From NCBI GenBank assembly GCA_004352715.1, contig SCFE01000004.1, positions 4,287,068-4,351,067 on the forward strand: DNA of 64,000 bases, in the 5' to 3' direction. The stretch is from Hofstenia miamia. Lineage: Eukaryota; Xenacoelomorpha; Acoela. Position numbers and translations under genes: made by a program. Every line of letters begins with the position of its first letter. Position 1 is the stretch's first letter. The notes beneath the pieces are model-generated. The model was not told the origin of the DNA, ran no database searches, and saw nothing but the letters and a program-made list of their open reading frames with translations. Positions 56,031 through 64,000 of this stretch are shown here, piece by piece.

Positions 56031-56570
56031 AGAAGAGTGAATAAGAGAAGTTGCAGTATTGATCGTGAGCATATTATTAAAATGGCAAATAAAGGAGGGG
56101 ACTGGATAAACTCACTGGCAATTGCATACAAAACAGCATATCACTTTATAAGGAGTGGGGAAAAGGATTTTAATAAGCATGATTCAAAGAAGCCAAAGAT
56201 TATGAGTGACCAAGAAATTGATCAATTAGTAGAATGGAAAAAATAGAGTGTCTGTAGAAATGGGAAAGAATGTTAGTATATCAACATTGGGAAATATCTT
56301 GAAGGATAAATTGTATACAGTCAAGAGACTACATTATGAACCAGTTGGTATGAATGCTCTTTCAAACAAAGTAAATCGCGGGGAATATGTGCTTAAGTTG
56401 AATTAATTAATTCAGGTCAGGAATCACATCATATTCATGGCTGAAACAAATTTTAATTTATTTTGCGGAAGGGGATTTGGACGAAGCAGAAAAGACTGTA
56501 GGGCAGCAATGACTCCTCCTCTTTCTAGTGGTGAAAATATATATGTTATTGGTAAGCATTGTTTAGCACA
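56031..56570 (+). pseudogene. Tc1/mariner-like transposase, N-terminal and core part
   Basis: The frame contains ANKGGDWINS.AIAYKTAYHF (helix-turn-helix DNA-binding start), SDQEIDQLVEW, then after a frameshift near 56,250 VSISTLGNILKDKLYTVKR, an in-frame TAA near 56,405, and HIIFMAETNFNLF followed by GRGFGRSRK and ENIYVIG. In this family the residue before E-T-N-F is a catalytic Asp. Here it is Ala (GCT, one base from GAT), so the core is dead. The reading frame then runs into (TA)n and a 250-N gap. The C-terminal part is at 58,215-58,470. Confidence 0.72.
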
Positions 56571-56587
56571 ATATATATATATATATA

Positions 56588-56837
56588 NNNNNNNNNNNNN
56601 NNNNNNNNNNNNNNNNNNNNNNNNNNNNNNNNNNNNNNNNNNNNNNNNNNNNNNNNNNNNNNNNNNNNNNNNNNNNNNNNNNNNNNNNNNNNNNNNNNNN
56701 NNNNNNNNNNNNNNNNNNNNNNNNNNNNNNNNNNNNNNNNNNNNNNNNNNNNNNNNNNNNNNNNNNNNNNNNNNNNNNNNNNNNNNNNNNNNNNNNNNNN
56801 NNNNNNNNNNNNNNNNNNNNNNNNNNNNNNNNNNNNN
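56588..56837. other. Assembly gap, 250 N, within (TA)n
   Basis: Flanked on both sides by TA-rich microsatellite (56,569-56,587 and 56,838-56,947). Confidence 0.99.
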
Positions 56838-56915
56838 ATATATATATATGTATATATATATAATATATTTATAAATATATATATATCTACATATATTTAT
56901 AAATATATATACGCC

Positions 56916-56947
<32 letters not shown>

Positions 56948-56950
<3 letters not shown>

Positions 56951-57500
56951 GGTGTTGCAGTGGCCCCGACTTTTTCCGATTGGGCTGTTCATCACATAAA
57001 ATCCGGGGATGGATGTAAAAATCGAATATGTGAAAATATTATAAATTTGATTTAAATTTGATACCGTTCCACTGATTTTAACATTTGATTTTTCACTAAA
57101 AATCTTGATATTTTGCATACATTTTTACTACGTCCACATAATCTATTGAAACAATAAAATATATATTCTAGGTCATTAAATAGTTTTATCAAGTCAACTA
57201 AATACTATATTAACAACATTTATTTGCATTCAAGGGCTAATCCTTGTCTAGTAACAGGAACCAAGACTTTTCAGTAGTAATTAATATTTTCCTCTAATCA
57301 GGAATTTCTTTTCTAGCTTTCTCGACGACTTGTAGTAAATCTTGGAAACGTTTTTCGCTCTTTGAAGCATGGAGAAAGTCATGGCATAATTTCACTCCAC
57401 ATTTCGCCGCTTCATTAACAACTTTTAACTAACAGATTTTATGTGATGAACAGCATTCTACGAAAAAATTTAATTTTGAGGGGGCAACTGCAACACCCTA
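56948..57500. mobile_element. MITE-like element 1, TA target site
   Basis: Ends TAGGGTGTTGCAGTGGCCCC and, in reverse, TAGGGTGTTGCAGTTGCCCC, followed inward by a second inverted pair, GCTGTTCATCACATAAAATC, at about 56,985 and 57,437. The TA at each edge is the target duplication expected of Tc1/mariner-type MITEs. No coding capacity is seen. The element sits inside a TA microsatellite. Confidence 0.82.
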
Positions 57501-57514
57501 ATATATATATATAT

Positions 57515-57788
57515 ACTAATACCTCCCTCTATGTATTTTTCCACATACCCATATAAGCTGAATTTCCCACATAAATTCCTGAATTTTTGTAGGGCATAGT
57601 CTTTTGGTAGTCACTACCTTCATGCAAAATATTTAAGCGATCGATGGATTTTTTAGGGAGTAATAGCCAAAAAGTTAATTTTCGGCCAAAATCCCAAACT
57701 CCCTCTATGTAGTATGGAAAATTTTCCTCCTCTCCCTCTATGTAGCAGTTTTTTGCAAAAACCATACTATGGAGAGGGAGGTATTAGT
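57515..57788. mobile_element. MITE-like element 2, TA target site
   Basis: Inverted ends CTAATACCTCCCTCTATG and its near complement at 57,770-57,787, bounded by TA on both sides, about 272 bp. The TIR core CCCTCTATGTAG is repeated twice more inside (near 57,705 and 57,735). No ORF of interest. Only about 15 TA-rich bases separate it from element 1. The 57,789-58,150 stretch after it shows nothing recognisable. Confidence 0.82.
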
Positions 57789-58214
57789 ATATATGCATAT
57801 ATATATATATAATTATTACAAATTGCTACCAATTAGAGTTAATAGAGATTACTCAGAAACAATATATTAATTTACTTTACATGGTGTCAACATTTTTGTC
57901 AAAATTAAAAAGCCAAAAATCAACGCACAATTATTGAATTCTGTTCACTGTGCATGTGCATAGGCATAACTTCGATGTATAGGTCAGAAGCATCATTCTG
58001 ATTACACGTTTCAAATTCCAACTCTGTTAATGATATTTGTAACAATATTATAGGAGCAATTTCCACTATTTGCATTATTAAAATTATACTCAAAGAGGTT
58101 CATTCACATCGATTCTTGCGAATAAATGCGTCATCCATATTGAGGAGAGTAAGCAACAAAATGCTTCGGAATTTGTCGTCATAGTCGCTTAGAGGAAGCA
58201 GTTGCTGAAACACA

Positions 58215-58470
58215 AGCTTCAATTTTGGGATTGGCGCCTTATTGTCCAATGTTAAATGCAATTGAAGGTGTTTGGAATAAATTAAAATCGCTGGTAAAAA
58301 ATGAAATTACCTTGCCACCCAATATTTTCAAAATTTGGTTGATAGAAATATAGCAAAGCTCCCAAGGGCTGAATGTACTAGGTTCATTCAACATAGCACG
58401 TCTTTTCATCCAGCTGCCCCTCAATTGCAAGACATATGCATTGGCAATTAATACTGTTTTAAAATTGTAA
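58215..58470 (+). pseudogene. Tc1/mariner-like transposase, C-terminal part
   Basis: Reads LGLAPYCPMLNAIEGVWNKLKSLVKNEITLPP, the APY.P.LN.IE.VW..LK block that carries the third catalytic residue of Tc1/mariner and IS630-type transposases. A TAG follows near 58,352. It continues the transposase at 56,031-56,570. Between them lie the (TA)n tracts, the gap and two MITE-like elements, so the gene was split by later insertions. Confidence 0.72.
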
Positions 58471-58572
58471 TGTTTTATGTTTTTTATTTAATTATGTTAT
58501 CAGTTGATTCTTCTCTCCATGTAGTTATATTACCATTGTATTGTTATTCTTAACCCATAATTCATTATATAT

Positions 58573-58573
58573 A

Positions 58574-58614
<41 letters not shown>
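58573..58614. repeat. (TAA)n microsatellite
   Basis: About 42 bases of AAT repeat directly before the tRNA-like head of the following retroelement. Confidence 0.95.
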
Positions 58615-58615
<1 letters not shown>

Positions 58616-58690
58616 GTGGGCAGGTAGCCCAGTTGGTAAGCTGAGGTTAAGCAACTGTGATCGTGGTTACAAAACTGGATGACTTACCTC
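58615..58690 (+). ncRNA. tRNA-like RNA polymerase III head (A box, weak B box)
   Basis: TAGCCCAGTTGG at 58,625-58,636 matches the A-box consensus of tRNA genes exactly. GGTTACAAAAC at 58,664-58,674 is a weak B box. It has no clear anticodon stem and no proper acceptor pairing, so it is not a functional tRNA gene. It is best read as a tRNA-derived or Pol III-type leader of the retroelement that follows. Confidence 0.5.
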
Positions 58691-58715
58691 ACAGGGTAGG
58701 AAGCACTCTAAAGCC

Positions 58716-59231
58716 TTGATTGGCAACTTCCTAGGACAATGTGAGTCCAAAATCAAACACAAAATCAAAACACTGATGAGAAGTCATGATAGAGCAAAGG
58801 CCCTCAGTCCCTGGCAGGCCTTCAATGGTCTGAGGGTGCTAAGAATATCTGAGCAACAGGTGGACTCCACAATCAGGATTGTGGACTCAAAAAGTGGCAG
58901 TATAGGATCCACACAGACCAATGGACAATGGCATAAGTGGACAGATGAGCAGAACAGAACAGCATTGGAGTGTTACAGAAGAAGCAGGCCAGATGAGAGG
59001 GGTTACAGGAAGAGAATGTTGGAAGAATGGAGGAAGACAGGAATGGGATTAAAAGTTACAGAGCAGAGGCTTGCAGGGCAAGTGCAAAAGTTACAATTGG
59101 ATGATAGTAGGGGGAAAAAGAGAGTTGAACAGGCTGAGCAAAGGGAAGATGAAGTGATAGATGTTGAGACAGAGATAGATGTTGAGACAGAAGTGGCAGA
59201 AGTAGCAGAACCAGCAGATGCAGAAACTTAA
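58716..59231 (+). pseudogene. Retroelement polyprotein, N-terminal Myb-like piece
   Basis: A 171-codon frame. Its centre (about 73-120) reads WHKWTDEQNRTALECYRRS, then RGYRKRMLEEW and TEQRLAGQV: a SANT/Myb-like DNA-binding helix set followed by the TEQRL block seen at the front of a widespread family of animal retroelement polymerases. After about 130 it becomes Glu/Val-rich (short VETE repeats) and stops, where the intact family would continue into the polymerase. The frame begins inside the direct repeat region, and the true start may differ. Confidence 0.6.
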
Positions 59232-59354
59232 GCAGCAATCAAAGAAAAGATGAAGGAAGAAATAGGTGAGAGAACTAGGTTGCCAGTTCCAAGAGGAGTT
59301 AAGAGTTTCACAAAAATGGGGTGAGTTTCTAGAGAGGTAGATGGGTTAAGATAC

Positions 59355-59730
59355 TGTGGGACTTCAACATACAGATAGGCAAAGTGATGGAAGCACTGAG
59401 GCCAGACATAGTAGTGGTAGACAAAGAGAAAAGATTAGGAACAGTGATAGACATAGCAGGACCAAAGGACAGAAATGTTGAAAGCAAGGAGAAAGAAAAG
59501 ATAGACAAATACAGAGAGTTGGAGAGGAAATAGACAGGCTGTGGAAGTTAAAGAAGGTTGAAGTAGTTCTGGTAGTAGTAGCCACACTAGGAGCAGTATG
59601 TAAGAAGCATAAGAGATATTTGGAGGAGTTAGGAGTACCAAAGTGGGGAGGAGTGGTAGCACAAAGGCAGCATTGTTAGGAACAGCTAGAGTCCTGAGGA
59701 AATCTCTCAGACTACCTGAGAACTGGTGAA
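59355..59730 (+). pseudogene. Retroelement polyprotein, C-terminal piece
   Basis: WDFNIQ, then RPDIVVVDKEK, VIDIAGPKDRN and KIDKYRELE read in one frame. After a one-base shift near 59,530 come DRLWKLK, the LGVPKWGG block and finally GTARVLRKSLRLPENW then TGA at 59,728-59,730. This is the conserved end of the same retroelement family as the preceding N-terminal piece; the PD...D pattern may be nuclease-like. It has two or more frameshifts. Confidence 0.6.
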
Positions 59731-59789
59731 TTCAAAATCAAACACAATACTAACAACTGATGACAACTCATGAAAGAGCGAAGTCTAAA

Positions 59790-61640
59790 AAATTATTCTC
59801 TGAGAAATTCGCACCAGCTATTCCATATTGTGGAGCCATTTTGATCCTCTTGATTTTTCCTATGAGTGATCCCCAGCTTCAGTTATCTCTCAACCAACAT
59901 GCCTGAGAGAAGCTAGCCAAATTATGCACCCACAAACTCGCAATTTGTCCCATGGCCTTGCAAGTAAATAATAGGCTGCTACATGATTGTTCTTTACCCC
60001 CTGGCAAAACCAAAAAAGCAATGGAGCATTTTAAAAAGTACTATGCAAGGTTAATAGGGACCAGCAGTCTACTAGGGTGCTTGCCACCACAAATTATTGT
60101 AAATCGTCTTGGTGTCATGTTTTCAGATCTTAATATTTTTTCTGATACCCTCAAAAAGTATATTTGGGGAGCTATGGCCAAAACCAAATTTCCATCACTT
60201 AACTCAGAGTATGCTTTGCCCTGCATGAACTGTCTTATATGTCAAGAGCCTGTGTCCACACAGCAGTTCTTGGAGCTTGTAAACCATTACAATATCCACA
60301 TGAAAACTGAGATTCTGTTCAACCTGGAGAAAATCAAATATCCCAGGAGTGGCTACAACAAAATAGGTGAGACTAGAAGACATGCAGCCAAAGATGGCGA
60401 AATCATTCCACCCACTTTTATTGAACAAACAATGTGCTCCCCAGAGGAATTTTACCACAAAGAAGAGCTATTGTCTTCATGAGCCATTGAGGTCTCACCT
60501 GTCACTAAGGCCCTAATCAAGGCCATCAACTTAAAAAAGTTTTCCAGAGTCACTACCTCCCCTGTCCCCATGCCTGCCTGGTCCAATACCAAAGATGAGC
60601 TTATACTTACCATTGAACACTGTCCTGAGGAGTTCACTGAGAAGATTGCAATAGCTGAATGCTTCATGGAGAGTAACCATGATAATGATATTTTGGGCCT
60701 CATGAAGTGGTGCCACACTGAAATGTTAACAAAGGAGGAGCTAGTGCTTCTACAATTGCCTGGCCAATAAATAGCCTTGGACATAGAATATACTATACCC
60801 TGACTATGCATTTCCTCTACTCAAGTTACAAAGCTCTGCAAACATGGATTAAGGACTACCTTTTGGGATTGAATCAAGGATGCTAAGATCAATTGTCCTG
60901 TCATGATTGGGACCACCATGCTCAAGAAAAAGGTTGAGTTCAAACATTTGGAAACCAATGCTGAGAAACACAATCTGCTTTGTATACCTCCCCCATGCTT
61001 AATGATGCTGCTAATTCTACCATCTTGGAGAGTCAAGAAGGGCCACAAAAAGGTGTTGGCCCACTTATATGATAAAATTAACTACGTATCTACTGCAGCA
61101 GAGATCAACAAAGCAATGCAGGCAAAATAGTACAAAGAGATGAGGGACGCCCCAATAGACAGCAGCAATCCAGAATGTGTTTTTATTGATGGCAAGCTAA
61201 CCATCAAAGACATCTTTCAAAAAAGGGCAGCTGATCTTGACACAACTTCAGAAGATCCACACTAAGATCACATCATTAGACCCCAGTGTCCTCATATTAT
61301 TCCAAGCTTCAGGAGACATGATGTGGATCAACAATTTTGAGACAATAATGTGCTATTACAATGTTATGAAAAGAATCAAAATCATTACTATGCTGAGGGC
61401 TGAGATTAATGATCAGGAAGAAATGACTCTCCAAAAGGGCAATGAGTATTGCTCCCTCTTTATGGACCATGCTATTTGAATGGGATCTCTACACAAAGCT
61501 TTCACACATTTTTATCTCAATACCCGGATCAGTGCAGAGGATGCACACACCTCTTGTAGAATTACAGGGCATGTCTAGCAGCTCAAGTGCTACAAAGGTT
61601 GCAAAGAATTACCATTGCCAAGAGTGGCCCATACTCTAAT
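59790..61640 (+). pseudogene. Decayed copy (right) of the unrecognised ORF family
   Basis: One reading frame can be followed from about 59,862 to 61,265 with stops at 59,904 (TGA), 60,480 (TGA), 60,768 (TAA), about 60,798 and 60,877 (TGA), 61,128 (TAG) and 61,263 (TAA). Coding-like segments then continue in the next frames (61,237-61,479 and 61,442-61,639). It aligns with the left copy over about 350 residues, including KTKKAMEHFKKYY, KKYIWGA, KIKYPRSGYNKI, WSNTKDE, LDIEY and TTFWD.IK. Of five TGA/TAG/TAA codons inside, most are one transition from Arg, Gln or Trp. Family unknown. The length (over 500 residues) and repetition suggest a mobile-element protein. Confidence 0.6.
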
Positions 61641-61810
61641 GAAACAAATGAAAATTGGTAGTTTGCCAATTTCACTGTAGAAAAATGAACTGAAACAATT
61701 TCCAAGAAGGCATTCCAGCTAGTGACTAATTTACATGGCATCACACCAAAGCCAAATCATAAGAAACCATCCATACTCACCAAAATGCTAATTGTGTGTC
61801 ACAAGTTTAA

Positions 61811-63460
61811 TTTCTAGCTCAATAACAACTTTAGCTCAGAGTTCTTGTTATCTCAGCTCATGCAATAAGATATTAATAATGTGTAGTTACCATGTATTTG
61901 CATATGCCAACAGCATAATATATTTGCATAGTGTGTTGTTAAGTGCATATATGATCAATCAAATACAAAGTTCTTTTATTCCCTATGGCTATGCATAGCC
62001 TTAAAGCAACCACAATATGGGCTCACATCTATCAAGGAGAAAGTTATCACCCCAGGCACAGCAGAGTTCCTCCCACATTATCACCAGATCTTACAAGCAG
62101 ATACTTATCATTTTAATAATGATGCTAAAAAGGGTTAGTAATATAAAGTAAGTAGAGAGGCAAATGTTATCCAGTGAGAACAAAATTTATTTGACAATTG
62201 CAACAATGAGTTCCCTATTTTATACAGAGAAAAAGGTAAATATTTACCATTTACAAAATTCACTTAATTCCCTCAAAAATTAAATGAGCAATTTACACTA
62301 CACTTTAATCAAGGGGACAATTAGAAAAATTCAAAACCTAAGTTCAAAATACTAAAAATCAATAAAAATCACTAAATTAATAAATGGAATAGCACTGAAT
62401 TGATCAAAAAGAGTGCCACTAAAATAAAATAAAGGTCCCCAAGTGACTCTACACTCTGATACAGATGCACTCATGACTCTCATGGTTGCTTTGAAATGTC
62501 TCCAGCTCTATGAGTGGTATTACAATACATTCACAAAGAGACTTTATGAAGAAATTGCCTGATCAGCTCTTGCCTGCTCAAAATCAAGTTATTATGCTTA
62601 AGAAATGAAGCCATCACTCAAAGAGAGACATTGATGCAAATTAGTAGACGCCCTAAGTATGCCAAAGTTTTGTCTTGTGATGACATCCTTGCAATTGAAA
62701 TGGTGGTTGTTATCAGGGCCACTATCCAACTGTTACTGCAAACTTTACTGTGTAATGGGGGGCATGTAGAGTCACTCAGGCCCTTATTTTAATTATTTTA
62801 ATTACTTCTGATTAATTTGGCACTCTAGTTTAGTGACTATGTCATCATAATGAAATGATTGTTGCTATCCATTTATCAATTTATTAGTGTTTAATTCTTT
62901 GTATTTTCAAGTGCAGTTTTATGATCATTTTATTATTGTCCTCTCAATCTGAGTCATAGATGTTATTGCTCATTTAATTTGCAAGGGAATTTCATGCAAC
63001 ATTTTGTAAACACATAACAGGTAATAATTTAATGAAATTGTTATAAATACATGAGAAAATTGTAGCAATTACACAACATAATTTGTCTCACTTTGCTTGT
63101 GTTTGATCTTTTTTGATTTATTTATATGCTAACTGCTTTTAGGTTTTTATGGATTTTATAATAAATCTGGTGACAATTTGGGAGTTACTCCATTAATGTC
63201 TGGGGCAAAAACTAGCCCCTTAACAGTTGGCAGCCTTAATCATGGTTGCTTTAGGTTATGGCTATGTGTACATGTAGGGAATAACATCTTTTAATTTGAT
63301 CATTTCATTTTGTACATGCACTTAATAATAACACACTGCAAATATACTATGCCATTGGTGAACATGAATACACAGTAATGATGTGCCTTTTGTTTTATTA
63401 TTTGTTTAGATGAGCTGAGATAATAGAACTCTGAGCTAAATTGTTTACTTGAGCTAGAAA
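61811..63460. mobile_element. TTAA-flanked inverted-repeat element, about 1.65 kb
   Basis: TTAA at 61,807-61,810 and again at 63,461-63,464 brackets inverted repeats of roughly 210-230 bases. Both start TTTCTAGCTCAA, share TTTAGCTCAGAGTTC, CATA(A/G)TATATTTGCA, TTAAGTGCAT, TTATTCCCTA and CTTAAAGCAACCA-type blocks, and fade near 62,018 and 63,230. A TTAA target is typical of piggyBac-type transposons and their MITEs. No transposase is visible inside, so this copy is non-autonomous. It is inserted just after the right copy of the unknown ORF family. Confidence 0.78.
62001..62141 (+). pseudogene. Short coding-like segment inside the TTAA element
   Basis: Reads LKQPQYGLTSIKEKVITPG, then TAEFLPHYHQILQAD and a TAG, about 46 codons with coding-like composition. 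It may be the end of the unknown ORF family or cargo of the TTAA element. No homologue is seen in the window. The 62,142-63,230 remainder shows no recognisable gene. Confidence 0.25.
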
Positions 63461-63648
63461 TTAATACTTGAGCCACACAAATAGCACCTTAGTGATTAAG
63501 GATGGCTTCATGGATATGGCTTTGGCATGATGCCATGTGAATTGGTTGCTGCTGGAAGTCTGTTCTCTATGGATAGTTTCTGTTTTTCTTTAGTGAATCA
63601 GTGAACCACCAATGTTCTTTCTTTTGCTAGAATGTGGGTCACTCTCTA

Positions 63649-63936
63649 CAATGGTAGCCTTTACAACCTTTGATATTAACTCTAAAGTTTCCCAGTATCA
63701 CTTGAGTAGCCAGATCTCCCCCATGATTCTACACAATGGTACCAATAACAACTGTGCCCTACAAAGAAATTGAGAATAATATAGAAACAAAAATGTTAAA
63801 GTACACTCTATCAGAAACTATATTTATTCCTATGATACTACTGAGGTGGAGATTACTGAAAGATAGAACAGTTGTAAAATCATATATGCACAAATACAAA
63901 TCATATGCAAATACAAAAGAGAAAGCCAATGATTAG
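63649..63936 (+). pseudogene. Coding-like remnant near the window end
   Basis: VAFTTFDINSKVSQYHLSSQ... then stop, and in another frame from 63,736 a 66-codon stretch rich in Lys, Thr and Tyr. No domain is recognised. It could be a further part of the unknown ORF family beyond the TTAA element insertion, on the same strand. Confidence 0.2.
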
Positions 63937-64000
63937 TTGAAACAGAAGAATATAAAAAGTCAAAAGAGATAATGGTAAAAAATGGTAACCAAGAAGAGAT

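Larger units (their letters stand above)
58615..59790 (+). mobile_element. Internally deleted non-LTR-type retroelement
   Basis: tRNA-like head, a direct repeat (58,748-58,801), an N-terminal coding piece, a C-terminal coding piece, then a second related direct repeat (59,731-59,787). The reverse-transcriptase domain that normally lies between the two coding pieces is absent. Both protein ends resemble those of animal retroelement polyproteins usually annotated as R2-type (family knowledge). Confidence 0.6.

Noticed and set aside
58615-58690. Functional tRNA gene
   Set aside because: Good A box, but weak B box, no anticodon arm and no acceptor pairing; kept only as a tRNA-like element head.
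1-64000. CRISPR array, bacterial operon, riboswitch or rRNA
   Set aside because: No regularly spaced repeat-spacer pattern, Shine-Dalgarno-led gene clusters or rRNA core sequence; the content is animal transposons.

Overview
The window is eukaryotic, AT-rich and almost entirely repetitive. No prokaryotic operon structure, rRNA, standard tRNA gene, CRISPR array or intact housekeeping gene is visible. Ty3/gypsy and non-LTR retrotransposons, Tc1/mariner-like and P/hAT-like transposase remnants, TA- and TTAA-flanked inverted-repeat elements and long (TA)n tracts point to an invertebrate animal nuclear genome. I cannot name the species. Eleven N gaps are present; four are exactly 1000 N and so are probably scaffold gaps of unknown true size.

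Layout: 1-2570 (-) is a decayed copy of an unrecognised protein family that reappears at 59.8-61.6 kb (+). 2.6-8.1 kb (-) is a broken Ty3/gypsy retrotransposon (gag, protease, reverse transcriptase, integrase) with an internal deletion. 8.17-11.4 kb (-) is a non-LTR retrotransposon (LINE1). From 10.6 to 41.5 kb lies a nest of large inverted duplications. Arm W+Y at 10,625-16,091 is mirrored at 25,110-30,547. Block X at 19,776-25,092 is mirrored at 35,841-41,490. Y occurs a third time at 18.03-19.80 kb. 31.5-34.4 kb holds tandem repeats. 36.56-38.43 kb is a 5'-truncated LINE (LINE2) with an intact reverse-transcriptase frame, inserted into one X copy. 45-48.2 kb is a decayed full LINE (LINE3). 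51-55 kb holds a palindromic array, inverted-repeat elements and a truncated LINE3 copy. 55.9-58.5 kb is a Tc1-like transposase remnant split by two TA-flanked MITE-like elements. 58.6-59.8 kb is an internally deleted retroelement with a tRNA-like head. 61.8-63.5 kb is a TTAA-flanked inverted-repeat element.

The only convincing intact non-transposon genes are two copies, and the 3' end of a third, of a small single-exon gene for a membrane-anchored or secreted glycoprotein of about 210 residues (A 22,908-23,549 +; B 39,301-39,933 -; C ending at 17,141 +). I do not recognise the family. The A and B coding sequences differ at about 37 amino-acid-changing codons but only about 4 silent codons (hand count). 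The changes cluster in three patches, while the surrounding non-coding DNA is nearly identical. That is the pattern expected of a rapidly diversifying recognition, immune or reproductive gene, and it is the strongest candidate here for an undescribed system. The copies sit in inverted duplications next to P/hAT-like transposase remnants, which suggests, but does not prove, that duplication and transposition built the family.

All similarity statements are by-eye comparisons within the window. Family names rest on recognised motifs, not on database searches.
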